Position numbers and translations under genes: made by a program
The notes under the pieces: model-generated
What the model saw: the letters and a program-made list of their open reading frames with translations, nothing else
The model's database searches: none
Told to the model about the DNA's origin: nothing
NCBI GenBank assembly: GCA_965200115.1
Contig: OZ241336.1
Coordinates: forward strand, 1,426,001-1,490,000
Reading direction: 5' to 3'
Length of the DNA stretch: 64,000 nt
Source: JAPOUP01 sp026708635
GTDB lineage: Bacteria > Pseudomonadota > Alphaproteobacteria > Rhodobacterales > Rhodobacteraceae
Shown: positions 1-9,934 of the stretch, piece by piece
How positions within the stretch are numbered: the first letter of the stretch is position 1
Layout: each line of letters begins with the position of its first letter

Positions 1-82
1 AAGAAGCGGCTCGGCGTCACCCGATCGGGAATTCTTCGGAAATCTCCGACCGACCGATAGCCCGCAGGCCCGATCCTTTCGG

Positions 83-1918
83 TCACGTTCTCCCGAATAG
101 CCGTTCGATGTCCTTCAGTTTCAGTTCCACGTAGGTGGGCCGACCGTGATTGCATTGGCCGGAATAGGGCGTCATCTCCATCTCGCGCAACAACGCGTTC
201 ATTTCCTCCGCGGCCATCCGGCGGCCGGAACGCACCGAACCATGGCAGGCCATGCGTGACAGCACCGCATCGATACGCGATTGGACCGCGCCGCTATCTC
301 CAAGGTCACTCAATTCGTCGAGAACATCGCGCAGCATTGCCGCGGCGTCCACCGTGCCGAGTATCGCGGGCGTTTCACGCACGGCCAGGGCGTTGCCACC
401 GAATCTCTCGATGACCAGGCCCAGGCGCGAGAGATCGTCCGCCACCTCCAGAAGCCGGGACGCGCTCTCTTCGGGCATCTCAACGATTTCGGGGATCAGC
501 AGCGCCTGCGAAGCGACGCGCCGCCCGGCCATCTGCTCCTTCAGTTTCTCATACACCAAACGCTCATGTGCGGCGTGCTGGTCGACGATGACAATACCGT
601 CCGCTGTCTGCGCGATGATGTAATTCTCATGCACCTGGGCCCGTGCCGCCCCCAGGGGGCTGGCCAACGCCTCATCGACGGTTGTCGGCGCGACATGCTC
701 GGCTCGAGCGGAAACGGTCACCGAATCGTCGAAAAGGGGATCGGTCGGTCGGTTGCGCCGGGAGCGAACGGAACGCGAATACGAATCCATCTGGTAGACC
801 CGGGCGTGAGCGCCGAACTCGGGGCTCATCGCTCCCAGTGCCGCGTCGGCCACCGTGCTGGACGCGCGGTGGCCGGATTCCAATAGCGCGCCGCGCAGTC
901 CCAGTACGATCAGCGACCGAGCGGAGGCGGGATTTCTGAACCGCACCTCAGCCTTCGACGGATGCACGTTCACGTCCACCAGTTGCGGATCACAGTTTAT
1001 GAACAGTGCCGCCGCCGGATGCCGGTCACGACTGAGGAGGTCCGTGTAGCCGGCCCGGAGGGCACCAAAAAGCATCCTGTCCAGAACGGGCCGTCCGTTA
1101 ACGAAGAAATACTGGGCAACCGCCCGCCCGCGGGAATACGTGGGCAGAGCGGCAAGGCCCGTCAGATGCAGCCCGTCACGGGCGAAGTCAACCCGCACGG
1201 CGTTGTCCGAGAACTCCGCTCCCAGAACGCGGGTAAGCCGGTCTCGAAGCGCGGATTGGAAAGTTCCGGTCAGGGGGTCCGCGCGCAGGACCTGCCTGCC
1301 ATCTCCGCCACGGGAAACGTCATGCAGGGTAAATCCCACGCGGGGCTCGGCCATCGCCAGGCGTTTGACCACGCCCAGGATGGCCTGCGCCTCCGCACGG
1401 TCCGAGCGGAGAAATTTCAACCTCGCTGGCGTCGCGAAGAACAGATCCCGAAGCTCGGCCACCGTTCCGCCATTCAGCGCCGCCGGACGCGGGCCATCCC
1501 GCCGTCCACCGGATACCGATATCCTGGCACCTCCCTCTCCCTGCACACGCGATGTGATCGCAAGCCGCCCGACCGCCCCAAGTGACGGCAACGCCTCACC
1601 CCGAAACCCGAACGTGTGGATGTTCAGCAGGTCGCTGCCATCGATCTTGGAGGTCGCGTGGCGGGAGAGCGCCAACGGCAGATCCGCGGGGGCGATACCA
1701 TGACCGTCGTCCACCACCCTGATCAGCGTCTTTCCACCGTCCGCGTACTGGATGCCTACGCGGCGGGCTCCCGCATCAAGCGCGTTCTCCACAAGTTCCT
1801 TGACCGCGGAGGCGGGCCGCTCGACCACTTCGCCGGCGGCGATACGGTTGACCACGGACTCGCCGAGCTGGCAGATGACCGGACGGTCTCCATCCATTTC
1901 GTGACGCGTTTTCTGCAT
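83..1918 (-). CDS. mutL: DNA mismatch repair protein MutL
   Basis: Mismatch-repair mediator that couples MutS recognition to strand incision. The N-terminal GHKL ATPase shows ELVENALDAGA, DDGHGI and TFGFRGEAL. The C-terminal dimerisation/endonuclease region carries DQHAAHERLVYEKL, which fits the metal-binding DQHA(x)2E(x)4E motif, plus ACHGSVRSG and CNHGRPT. It is therefore expected to be a nicking MutL, as in bacteria without MutH. The frame is open upstream to 2044, but family similarity begins near CQLGESVVNRIAAGE. I use the ATG at 1918 (about 611 aa); the ATG at 1897 is an alternative. Neither has a strong Shine-Dalgarno sequence. The gene is convergent with nothing at its 3' end and divergent from the lipoprotein gene at 2171. 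Confidence 0.95.
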   Translation of the reverse strand: MQKTRHEMDGDRPVICQLGESVVNRIAAGEVVERPASAVKELVENALDAGARRVGIQYADGGKTLIRVVDDGHGIAPADLPLALSRHATSKIDGSDLLNIHTFGFRGEALPSLGAVGRLAITSRVQGEGGARISVSGGRRDGPRPAALNGGTVAELRDLFFATPARLKFLRSDRAEAQAILGVVKRLAMAEPRVGFTLHDVSRGGDGRQVLRADPLTGTFQSALRDRLTRVLGAEFSDNAVRVDFARDGLHLTGLAALPTYSRGRAVAQYFFVNGRPVLDRMLFGALRAGYTDLLSRDRHPAAALFINCDPQLVDVNVHPSKAEVRFRNPASARSLIVLGLRGALLESGHRASSTVADAALGAMSPEFGAHARVYQMDSYSRSVRSRRNRPTDPLFDDSVTVSARAEHVAPTTVDEALASPLGAARAQVHENYIIAQTADGIVIVDQHAAHERLVYEKLKEQMAGRRVASQALLIPEIVEMPEESASRLLEVADDLSRLGLVIERFGGNALAVRETPAILGTVDAAAMLRDVLDELSDLGDSGAVQSRIDAVLSRMACHGSVRSGRRMAAEEMNALLREMEMTPYSGQCNHGRPTYVELKLKDIERLFGRT

Positions 1919-2170
1919 ATTACCGTCAGTAGCATAACCGGGCGAAAGCCTCCAGACCCGACATATGGAGCCGTTGGTTCGCGCCGCGATCATGGAGGCC
2001 CGCTCCCTGCTTCCCGGGCGGCCTGTCGCGCGGGCATTGAGCAAGGGGCCAAGTCAGGCCAGACAGCGGTGGATTACGCCAATCGCATAATGCGGGGGTT
2101 TCGATCTCTGCTTTTTAAGATAAGTAAGTCACCTTAATTGACCGTATGACCGCTCCGCTGGAATCAACTT

Positions 2171-3181
2171 ATGCCCAACCATCTTCCGGGAATCACTTTC
2201 CCGTCCGCCCTCGCCGTCACCGTCGGCCTGCTCGCCGGCTGTGGCGGTTCATCGCAGGAGCGGGAAGCACTCCCATCCCCGCCACCCACCGATATCCGCG
2301 GCGATTATCATGTCGACGCCCGTTTGGCCAATGGCGTGGTGACCGTGGTCGTCCCGCGCGAGGGTTCCCGCCGTGTTCTCGACAGCCGCCGACATCTGGA
2401 AACGGCTTGGGGCTTCGTGATTCCGCCCCCCTCCATGGAGGGCTTCGTGTCCCGTGAATACCTGCTGTCGGAGAATCACAGCGACGGCAAGACCTTGGTG
2501 TTTGCCAATGTCGAACAGAACGATTCCGACCCGGCGGACTATTTAGTCGCCGGCTGGTGGATGCATTTCCCCGCAGGTGTTGAGCGGAATGATATCGCCA
2601 ACGCGGAGCGACAGGTATTTTTCGCCGGCCCCGAGCTCGACGCCGCCCGTCCCCCGCGCTTGCCAACCGCGGGCAGCGCCGTCTACAGCGGTCAGGCGGG
2701 CGGTCTCTACGAGTATACATATGGCGCTGACTCGACGTTCGCAGATCAGCGCGGCACAACCGAATTCGCCGAGGTCTACGCCGATGCGCGCCTGAATGTG
2801 GATTTCTCCAACGGTTCGATTCGGGGCTGTATCGGCTGCGACGGCGACGTTACCGCACAGACCTACTATCTCTATCCGATCCTGCCGTGGAGGGGCGACC
2901 CACCGGCCGCCTTGCCCAAAGATTATGAAATCACGCTTGAATCGACGGTTCTGGAATCAAACGGCGTCTTCGAGGAACCCAATGTTATCGTCTCGCATCC
3001 CACCCGAAACATTGAGACCTATTCGGGACGGTGGGGCGGTCAACTGTCCAATGTTCCCGATTCCCAGAATCGGCCACGCCGCGCCTCGGGTATCGCCGAG
3101 GTTCGCTTCGCCGAAAGCGACGGTAGCGAAGGAAAGTTCGATTTCGGCTTCGGGTCCCTGTTCCCCGATAGCGGCGGGTAA
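2171..3181 (+). CDS. TbpB-like beta-barrel surface lipoprotein
   Basis: 336 aa. The N-terminus has a hydrophobic stretch ending in LLAGCGGSS, a clear lipobox with the lipidated Cys near residue 19. The rest has no catalytic motif. A segment around residues 170-215 (SAVYSGQAGGLYEYTYG, then a Phe-Ala-rich strand and LNVDFSNGSIRGCIG) matches the strand pattern of the C-terminal barrel of TbpB-like solute-binding lipoproteins. The same pattern occurs in the lipoprotein at 28701, so the two are paralogues. The role is inferred as a periplasmic or surface ligand-binding lipoprotein. No TonB receptor or Slam translocon gene is nearby. It is transcribed divergently from mutL and convergently with the M16 genes. 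Confidence 0.65.
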   Translation: MPNHLPGITFPSALAVTVGLLAGCGGSSQEREALPSPPPTDIRGDYHVDARLANGVVTVVVPREGSRRVLDSRRHLETAWGFVIPPPSMEGFVSREYLLSENHSDGKTLVFANVEQNDSDPADYLVAGWWMHFPAGVERNDIANAERQVFFAGPELDAARPPRLPTAGSAVYSGQAGGLYEYTYGADSTFADQRGTTEFAEVYADARLNVDFSNGSIRGCIGCDGDVTAQTYYLYPILPWRGDPPAALPKDYEITLESTVLESNGVFEEPNVIVSHPTRNIETYSGRWGGQLSNVPDSQNRPRRASGIAEVRFAESDGSEGKFDFGFGSLFPDSGG

Positions 3182-3319
3182 GTCCTGCAGGGCCATCGCG
3201 TTTGAAACCATCCCCTGATTTTGACCGTTTCGTTGCCTCCGCCACGCGGCGGAGCGGGATCCGCGTGGCAACCACTCCACATCCACCGCCCGATTTCGGG
3301 AACGGTGGCCGCGCTCCGG

Positions 3320-4633
3320 TCACCGGGTTGATTCCACTCCCACAGGCTGGCCCACAACGACAAACGTAAGCCGGTCCGGATCCAGGAGCCGGGTCGCAAC
3401 CCGTCTTATGTCCTCACCCGTCACGGCGCGCACATAGTCGTTGCGCGTCGAGATGTAATCAACGGGCAATCCGGAAATCTGCATTCCCGCAAGGATACCC
3501 GCGATGCGGGCATTGCCATCGAACCGAAGCGGATAGGCTCCGGTAAGGAAGGTCTTCGCCGCCTCCAGCTCCCCATCGGTCACGCCCTCGGAGACGATAC
3601 TCGCCCACTCATCCCGGATCACCTCGATCGTCTCGCCGATCCGGTCGTTGGCGGAAGCCACATAGCCAATCATCAGATCCGCGTAATCCTTGTTTGCCAG
3701 ATAGGTGTAGACACCATACGTCAGACCGCGCTCCCGGCGCACTTCCCGCATCAACCGACTATTGAATTCACTGTCTCCAAGAATTGTGGCGAGCACAAAC
3801 GCGGGGAAGAAATCAGGGTCATCGCGGGGAATTCCCCCATGCCCGAAAATCGCCACGGACTGGGGGATATCGTAGGGAACGACCTCAACACCACCCGCGA
3901 AATCCGGCATGACCGGATCGGGTCTCCCCGCACCGCCCGTTGGCAAACTGCCGAGGAGATCGTCGAGCAGTAAGCCGAGCTCCTCAGCGGTGATGTCCCC
4001 TACCGCTCCGACATGGAGACGGTCGCGGACCAGAACGCTCCGATGCGCGGCAACGATATCATCTCTTGTCAGAGCCGAAACGCTGTCCAGTGTTCCGTAA
4101 ATCGACGAACCGTAAGGGTGCGCGCCGAACGCAAGCTCGTCGAACCGCCTGGCGGCGATACCGTCGGGATCCTTCAGGCCCGACCGGATGGCGGACAGTA
4201 CCTGACCGCGCACCCGTTCCACAGCGTCTTCGTCAAAGCCTGGATCGGCAAGCGCCAACCGCAGGAGTTCCACCGCTTCATGGCGGTTTTCGGTCAGAAA
4301 ACGCGCCGATACCGTCAGCGCATCGTCATGGACATCAAAGCCAAAGCCCGCGGCCAACGCTTCCTGAGCGGCGGCGAACTCCCGGGCATCCAGCCCTCCG
4401 GCACCCTCTCCGATGAGTCCCGTCATCAGATTGACCGCGCCACGCTTGCCTGGAGCGTCGAGCGACGCACCGCCTCCAAACGACATCTCCAGCACCATGA
4501 AGGGCAGCGAACGCTCCTCAACCAGCCAAGCGGTGATCCCTCCGGGGGAAGTGACTTCCTGGATATCGACGGCCGCGCGTGCGGTATCCGTGAAAGCCAG
4601 CGTCGCCAACAGAAGCGGGGCGATCCCTTTCAT
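3320..4633 (-). CDS. M16 family peptidase, non-catalytic subunit
   Basis: 437 aa with a signal peptide (LLLATLAFTDTARA). The fold is that of pitrilysin/insulinase M16B proteins, but the zinc motif HxxEH is missing: the corresponding segment reads AVNLMTGLIGEGAGG. The C-terminal half keeps the Arg/Tyr segment RRERGLTYGVYT that completes the active site of the partner subunit. This is the usual arrangement for the inactive half of a heterodimeric M16B peptidase. The start codon overlaps the stop of the upstream catalytic gene (ATGA), so the two are translationally coupled and probably form a periplasmic complex. Confidence 0.88.
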   Translation of the reverse strand: MKGIAPLLLATLAFTDTARAAVDIQEVTSPGGITAWLVEERSLPFMVLEMSFGGGASLDAPGKRGAVNLMTGLIGEGAGGLDAREFAAAQEALAAGFGFDVHDDALTVSARFLTENRHEAVELLRLALADPGFDEDAVERVRGQVLSAIRSGLKDPDGIAARRFDELAFGAHPYGSSIYGTLDSVSALTRDDIVAAHRSVLVRDRLHVGAVGDITAEELGLLLDDLLGSLPTGGAGRPDPVMPDFAGGVEVVPYDIPQSVAIFGHGGIPRDDPDFFPAFVLATILGDSEFNSRLMREVRRERGLTYGVYTYLANKDYADLMIGYVASANDRIGETIEVIRDEWASIVSEGVTDGELEAAKTFLTGAYPLRFDGNARIAGILAGMQISGLPVDYISTRNDYVRAVTGEDIRRVATRLLDPDRLTFVVVGQPVGVESTR

Positions 4634-5979
4634 TGGATCACCTCGCCGTTCCCCGGTCTCCGGATCCAGCCAGTGACGGACCGGCGTCGGTCAAGCAGCT
4701 CTTCCGCGGCGGCCATAACCCGCTCGGGCGTTACTTCCTGGAGTATCCGGGGCCATGCCTCGACATCATCTATCCCCAGACCCGATGTCAGGGAAGAGCC
4801 GTAGTCTCGCGCCAACGTCTGGACGGAGTCTTCGGCATAGATACGTGCGGCGCGAAGCTGCATCTTGATTCGGTCGAACCGTTCCGGATCGACTCCCTCT
4901 TCCATGAACTGGGCGACCGCCCGATCCAGCGCGTCCTCGGCTTCCCGTAACGAAATACCCGGTAATGGAACGATAAACAGCGTGAACGTTCCGTAGTCCA
5001 GCGACAGCCCCTGATAGTAAGCCGAGGCGTGGATCGCCTTCCGCTCCTCGAACTGCAGCTTCCGCCCCAATACCGATGTCGCGCTGTTTCCGCCGAGAAG
5101 CGCGGCAAGCATCGCCAGAGCGGCGGCCTCCTCCTGCGCGCCCGGGTTCCGTTCGGGCACGAGATAGGTACGCACGACATAGGGCTCGCCGACCCTCGAG
5201 TCCTCGAACAGCAACCGTCTCTCGGCGAGCTGTGGCGGCTCCATAGGCCTCATGCGCTCTCGGGGTATCGGCGACGGTTCCAACGGCCCGTAATGCACCT
5301 TCGCCAGTTCCAGTACATTTTCCGGAAGCACGTCTCCGGCAACTATCAGGACAGCGTTGTTCGGGGCATAGAATTTTCTGTAGAAAGCCCAAGCGTCCTC
5401 CAGCTCCAACCCCTCCATCTCGTGCCGCCAGCCGATGACCGGAATACCATAGGGATGGTTCATGAACAGGGCGGCGCGGCGCTGCTCGGCGAAGAGCGCG
5501 CCGGGGTCGTTCTCCATACGCTGGTTGCGCTCCTCGAGAATCACCTCCCGATTGACGTCAATCTCTTGCTCGGTAAACAATATGTCGCGCATCCGATCCG
5601 CCTCGATGCGCATCATCAGATCCAGTCGGTCGGCGGCGACGCGCTGGAAATATCCAGTGTAGTCCCAGGACGTGAACGCGTTATCCGTACCACCGTTTTC
5701 CGCGACAATCTCCGAGAACTCACCCGGTTCCAGATCATCCGTACCCCTGAACATCAGATGTTCGACGAAATGCGCGATTCCCGACTTGCCGGGCGGCTCG
5801 TCCGCGGCACCGGCACGGTACCAGACCATATGCACCACGACCGGCGCGCGGTGATCCTCGATCACGACCACATCCAATCCGTTGTCAAGCTTGTAGCTGG
5901 TTACCTCGGCGGCTCGGGCCGGGAACACTGCCAACCAGGCGATTGAGCAGGCGATCAAGCAGGTGACGAAACGATACAT
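4630..5979 (-). CDS. M16 family zinc peptidase, catalytic subunit
   Basis: 449 aa periplasmic metallopeptidase. The ATG at 5979 is preceded by GGAGAAGG and starts a good signal peptide (CLIACSIAWLAVFPARA). The zinc-binding motif HFVEHLMF (HxxEH) lies about 60 residues in, and a downstream Glu in NREVILEERNQR is the expected third ligand. The frame is open further upstream to 6303, but that extension is arginine-rich and unlike the family. The 3' end overlaps the non-catalytic partner by 4 bp. In Rhodobacterales this pair usually continues into DUF3035 and lspA; here about 5 kb of accessory DNA lies between them. Confidence 0.92.
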   Translation of the reverse strand: MYRFVTCLIACSIAWLAVFPARAAEVTSYKLDNGLDVVVIEDHRAPVVVHMVWYRAGAADEPPGKSGIAHFVEHLMFRGTDDLEPGEFSEIVAENGGTDNAFTSWDYTGYFQRVAADRLDLMMRIEADRMRDILFTEQEIDVNREVILEERNQRMENDPGALFAEQRRAALFMNHPYGIPVIGWRHEMEGLELEDAWAFYRKFYAPNNAVLIVAGDVLPENVLELAKVHYGPLEPSPIPRERMRPMEPPQLAERRLLFEDSRVGEPYVVRTYLVPERNPGAQEEAAALAMLAALLGGNSATSVLGRKLQFEERKAIHASAYYQGLSLDYGTFTLFIVPLPGISLREAEDALDRAVAQFMEEGVDPERFDRIKMQLRAARIYAEDSVQTLARDYGSSLTSGLGIDDVEAWPRILQEVTPERVMAAAEELLDRRRSVTGWIRRPGNGEVIQ

Positions 5980-6124
5980 GAGCGATCCTTCTCCGGAACT
6001 GTCAGGCTGAAGTAATCCCCTAAAGTAATCACGGATAGAAGCCCCGGATTTCACGGCACCGCCCATTCCCTTGTAACGATCCGCGTGATCTCCTCTTTCC
6101 GCTGGACGAAGCCGCAATGTCATT

Positions 6125-6534
6125 TCCTTAGGGACCCGTGCCTGTCCGTCGCGGGCGGCCACATCGGCCCGGGAGCGTCGGTTCGGGGAAGTCAGGGCGG
6201 ACATCGAGGCCGGCCGGGTCGCGAACATGGTGCGCTGGCCGGAGCCGTTCAGCGGCAGGTACGGGGAGGTGGCCGCCTGCGTGCGGTATTTTCGCGGGAA
6301 CATGGAGCGGATGGGATACGACCGGTACCGCTAGCGGGGCATCCAGGTCGGAAGCGGGATGCCGGACATTCGGGCCGCGGCTGAAGTGCCCCGGCACCCG
6401 CTGGTCCCAGAGGGGCGACAGCGCCATGCTCCCGCCCAAGGGATGCGTCATGGACCTCAGGCTGCCCGACCCTCGACTGGCGGGCGATTCAAGCTCTCGC
6501 GGCACGACCGAAAAACTTGGGCTACACCCTTGAC
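6125..6534 (+). pseudogene. ISKra4-type transposase C-terminal remnant
   Basis: Two pieces of one degenerate reading frame. The first runs through EVRADIEAGRVANMVRW and VRYFRGNMERMGYDRYR to a TAG at 6332. The second, in a shifted frame, runs through GCRTFGPRLKCPGTRWSQRG and KGCVMDLRLPD. Together they resemble the C-terminal end of ISKra4-family transposases, where a GNxxRM..YxxYR segment is followed by GSGxVExxCxxxVGxRxKxPGTRWxxxGxxAML. The junction codes for RGIQVGSGMPDI and has lost frame. The N-terminal three quarters and the ends of the element are not visible. It marks the edge of the foreign DNA that splits the M16/DUF3035 neighbourhood. Confidence 0.55.
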
Positions 6535-7054
6535 ACCTTGCGGGCGGATCGAGTAACCGTACGGTGCGTTAGCCTCCGCGTCCCCGGTCCGCGCTCCCGG
6601 AGGAGGCCGTGCGGGACGCGGCGCGGACGGGATCCCCTAGGGGGTCCTCGGGGAGAGGGAGGAATCCATGCCATTCATCCGGAAATTCATCGAGGCGGAG
6701 CGGGTGTCGTGCCGTGGGGAGAATGGAACGCCCCTGGCAATCGGCTTGCATGTTCCGACGCTGGGGCAACTACGCGTCACGCAACCCAGGCCGGGATGCC
6801 GTTCACATGACCGAGGGTCTGGGTGCCTGAATCGGAAGTCTCCTTGACAATCTGGGTGCAATGCGGACCTCCTTCGTCTACGACTGACCACCGAGGCTGC
6901 TGACGAACGAGCGGCCAAACCTTAAACACGGAGAGTGGCAGAACGTCGCCATACTCAAGCTTCGGCGGCTTTATTCGGAGAATGGGATCTTCGAACTTAG
7001 GTTGATTTCCGCCAGTGGCCGCGACCTCTCCGAGCACATGAAGGGAAGAACCTG
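6535..7054 (+). other. Intergenic stretch upstream of the TRAP operon
   Basis: About 520 bp with no gene I can support. A short + strand frame from 6668 (MPFIRKFIEAERV...) follows a purine-rich GAGAGGGAGGAA and could be a truncated gene start, but it ends after about 55 codons without a recognisable family. The 150 bp before the TRAP gene probably hold its promoter. I see no clear -35/-10 pair. Confidence 0.3.
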
Positions 7055-8038
7055 ATGCACGAGAAGATAAAGGCGTCTCTGATCGGCGCTGCGGCAGCCC
7101 TGACTTTATTTGGTCATGCAGCGTCTTCGGCTGAATGGCGCGGCTGGAACATCCATGTCGATGGCTATCCCAACACCGTTGCCATGGACAGGTTCGCCGA
7201 ACTTGTCGCTGAAAAGACGGATGGAGAGATCACGCTTCAGATGTTTCACGGAGGAACGCTAGGCAGTCAGCCTGACGCGATCGAGCAAGTGCGCCTTGGC
7301 GGGCTTGAAATCGGGAACTTCAATCTTGGCCCGATCGGACCGATTGCCGCCGAGGCCAATGTCGTTTCGTTGCCTTTCATTTTCAAGGACGTGCCTCACA
7401 TGTTCCGGGTCCTTAGCGGCGAAGGCGGCGCCAAGATTGCAGAGGGAATGGCCGCAAAGGGCTTGATTCCCCTTGCATGGTACGATTCAGGAGCCCGATC
7501 GTTCTATAATGGCGCCAAACCGATAAACGCCCCCGAGGACGTGGCCGGCATGAAGGTGCGGGTCATGAACAACGACCTCTACTCGGGCATGATCTCGGAA
7601 CTGGGCGGGAACCCTTCTCCAATGGCGTTTGCCGAGGTCTATCAGGCACTCAAGACTGGCGTTGTCGATGGCGCGGAAAACAACTGGCCATCCTACGAAT
7701 CGACGGGACATTTCGAAGTTGCGGGCTACTATTCCCTAAGCCAGCACCTTATCATACCGGAATGCGTTTGCATCAATGCAGATGTCTACAATGCGTTGTC
7801 CGACGCGCACAAAGCAGCGGTCAGGGAGGCGGCAGTCGAATCTGCCGAATTGCAGCGCAAGCTCTGGACTGATCGCGAGGCCGCAAGCCGCAAGATGGTC
7901 GAGGAAGCCGGTGTCGTCACGAACGAGATCGCTGACAAGGGTCCGTTCCAGGCCGCGATGGCGCCGGTCTACGAAGCCTACCTTACGGCCAATCCGGAAC
8001 TGCGCCCGCTGGTGGAGTTGATCCAGGCGACAAATTGA
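7055..8038 (+). CDS. TRAP transporter substrate-binding protein (DctP family, uronate-like)
   Basis: 327 aa with a signal peptide (ALTLFGHAASS-AEW). It is a DctP-family periplasmic receptor. GMKVRVMNND carries the conserved substrate-carboxylate Arg near residue 170, and FAEVYQALKTGVVDGAENNW is the second family hallmark. The run DSGARSFYN ... NNWPSYEST ... YYSLSQH is what I recall from uronate-binding TRAP receptors rather than C4-dicarboxylate ones. Galacturonate or glucuronate is therefore a reasonable guess, which would fit the uronate oxidation genes at 40-47 kb. It is the first gene of a three-gene operon. A strong hairpin separates it from the permease genes. Confidence 0.9.
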   Translation: MHEKIKASLIGAAAALTLFGHAASSAEWRGWNIHVDGYPNTVAMDRFAELVAEKTDGEITLQMFHGGTLGSQPDAIEQVRLGGLEIGNFNLGPIGPIAAEANVVSLPFIFKDVPHMFRVLSGEGGAKIAEGMAAKGLIPLAWYDSGARSFYNGAKPINAPEDVAGMKVRVMNNDLYSGMISELGGNPSPMAFAEVYQALKTGVVDGAENNWPSYESTGHFEVAGYYSLSQHLIIPECVCINADVYNALSDAHKAAVREAAVESAELQRKLWTDREAASRKMVEEAGVVTNEIADKGPFQAAMAPVYEAYLTANPELRPLVELIQATN

Positions 8039-8052
8039 GCTTGACCCAGGCA

Positions 8053-8086
8053 ATGCGCCCCTGGCCCGACGTCTTCGGGGGCGCAT
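8053..8086 (+). promoter_or_regulatory. Intercistronic hairpin after the TRAP receptor gene
   Basis: ATGCGCCCC pairs with GGGGCGCAT across a loop of about 16 nt, with no T-run after it. The position, between the receptor gene and the permease genes, is typical of hairpins that stabilise receptor mRNA or attenuate transcription so that receptor exceeds permease. The function is inferred. Confidence 0.5.
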
Positions 8087-8104
8087 CATGCCGAGAGAAT
8101 TCAG

Positions 8105-8641
8105 ATGCCTGATCCGGACACCCGGAATCCATCGCACGAATTCGTCAAGCCAATCGACGCGCTTCTGGGCATCGTCGTCGCAGCCTGCCGGCTGGTGACA
8201 GGCGTTTCCCTGGTCTTCCTGACAGTCATATTCGGTTGGCTGGTCTTTGGGAGATATGTCCTGAACGCAACGCCAACCTGGGTCGAACAGGCGGCGCTGC
8301 TGCTGGTGATGACCATCGCCTTTCTGGGCGCCGCCGTCGGCGTGCACGAGCACTCGCATCTCTCGGTGACGGTTCTTCGCCGCGCCGTGCCGACATGGAT
8401 GCGAACGATCTTCGTCATTGCAACCGATGTGTTGATGGCCATCTTCGGCGGGCTGATGCTCTACTATGGCGCCAAGCTCACGTTGTTCAAGTGGGGTTCA
8501 ATGATCCCGCTAATTCAATTGCCCGAAGGCCTCCGGTCGATGCCATTGACAGTCAGCGGCGCACTCATCCTGCTGTTTTCCCTGGGCCATCTGCTGCGCC
8601 TCGCGCTGGGGCTGGACCAACGCAGCGACACCATCCGATGA
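8105..8641 (+). CDS. TRAP transporter small permease (DctQ family)
   Basis: 178 aa inner-membrane protein with four hydrophobic helices (roughly residues 18-50, 58-80, 98-120 and 138-162). It carries the DctQ pattern VFGRYVLNATPTWVEQAALLL, in which the Arg-Tyr and Trp-x-Glu residues are typical. It pairs with the large permease 10 bp downstream and the receptor upstream to form a sodium-dependent TRAP transporter for an organic acid. Confidence 0.9.
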   Translation: MPDPDTRNPSHEFVKPIDALLGIVVAACRLVTGVSLVFLTVIFGWLVFGRYVLNATPTWVEQAALLLVMTIAFLGAAVGVHEHSHLSVTVLRRAVPTWMRTIFVIATDVLMAIFGGLMLYYGAKLTLFKWGSMIPLIQLPEGLRSMPLTVSGALILLFSLGHLLRLALGLDQRSDTIR

Positions 8642-8650
8642 GGAACCTCA

Positions 8651-9934
8651 ATGGGGCTTCTGTTTCTCCTTGGCCTGTTCGCCATCTGTATTCTGCTCGG
8701 CGTGCCAGTGGCATTCGCGCTCGGCATTTCGGCCGTCGCGGCCTTTTGGTACGAGGGCCTGCCCCTGATGATCGGATTCCAGAGGATCATTTCGGGGATC
8801 AATGTCTTCTTGCTGATGGCTATCCCGTTCTTCATCTTTGCGGGAGAGTTGATGCTCCATGGCGGCATTGCCATGCGATTGGTCAAGTTCGCCTCGGCCG
8901 CGGTTGGCGCCGTCCGTGGCGGCCTGGGAATCGTCAATGTCTTCTCTTCAATGCTGTTCGGCGGGATTTCCGGATCGGCCGTTGCCGACATTTCCGCATT
9001 AGGGTCAATTCTCGTCCCGGTAATGAAGAAAAAGGGGTATGATGCGGACTATGCCGTGAATGTGACCGTCACGTCCTCGATTGCGGGCATCATAATTCCA
9101 CCCAGTCACAACATGATCATTTTCGCCATAGCCGCCGGCGGCGGAATTTCCATCTCCAAGCTCTTTCTGGCTGGCGTGGTGCCTGGCGTCCTTATGTGCA
9201 TATGTCTGGCCGCCGCAGCGTACATTGTGGCCGTGCGCCGCAACTACAGTGCGGAAAAATTTCCGGGGTTCGGTGCGCTTGTCTTCAGCTTCGTCGGGGC
9301 AATTCCTGGACTCCTGACAGCGGTGATAATTGTCGGCGGGGTGTTGTCTGGCGTCTTTACGGTTACCGAATCGGCTGCCTTCGGGGCCATCTACGCGTTC
9401 GCCGTAACCCTTCTGGTATACCGCAGCATCACTTGGGAGAGCTTTTGCATTGCCGTTGTGCAGTCGGTGCGCACTACTTCAATGGTCATGATCCTGATCG
9501 CCTGCGCCGCGGCATTCGCCTACATGCTGACATTTTACCGCGTTCCGACCAAGACAGTGGATCTCCTGACCGGACTGACCGAAAACCCCATCTTGATCTT
9601 GCTGATGATTAACGTGGCATTGCTGGTACTGGGGATGATCATGGACATGGCCGCCCTGATTCTCATCTGCACGCCGATTTTCCTGCCCGTAGCCAATAGC
9701 CTGGGCATAGATCCGCTTCAGTTCGGAATGATTATGCTTGTCAATCTGGGCCTGGGCCTGTGCACGCCGCCGGTCGGATCCTGCCTGTTTGTCGGATGTG
9801 CCGTTGGCAAGTTGCCAATGGAAACCGCGGTTCGAACGATCTGGCCGTTCTACATTGCGATCTTTGCCGCCTTGATGATGATTACCTTCATTCCGGCAAT
9901 TTCGCTGACTCTTCCTCGCTTGATTGGCCAGTAG
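8651..9934 (+). CDS. TRAP transporter large permease (DctM family)
   Basis: 427 aa with about 12 membrane segments, the transport channel of the TRAP system. Family motifs include FSSMLFGGISGSAVADISAL, IPPSHNMIIFAIAAGG and the C-terminal LGLCTPPVGSCLFVGCAVGK. Length and topology are normal for DctM. It ends the operon; a short GC hairpin without a T-run follows near 9978-9998. Confidence 0.92.
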   Translation: MGLLFLLGLFAICILLGVPVAFALGISAVAAFWYEGLPLMIGFQRIISGINVFLLMAIPFFIFAGELMLHGGIAMRLVKFASAAVGAVRGGLGIVNVFSSMLFGGISGSAVADISALGSILVPVMKKKGYDADYAVNVTVTSSIAGIIIPPSHNMIIFAIAAGGGISISKLFLAGVVPGVLMCICLAAAAYIVAVRRNYSAEKFPGFGALVFSFVGAIPGLLTAVIIVGGVLSGVFTVTESAAFGAIYAFAVTLLVYRSITWESFCIAVVQSVRTTSMVMILIACAAAFAYMLTFYRVPTKTVDLLTGLTENPILILLMINVALLVLGMIMDMAALILICTPIFLPVANSLGIDPLQFGMIMLVNLGLGLCTPPVGSCLFVGCAVGKLPMETAVRTIWPFYIAIFAALMMITFIPAISLTLPRLIGQ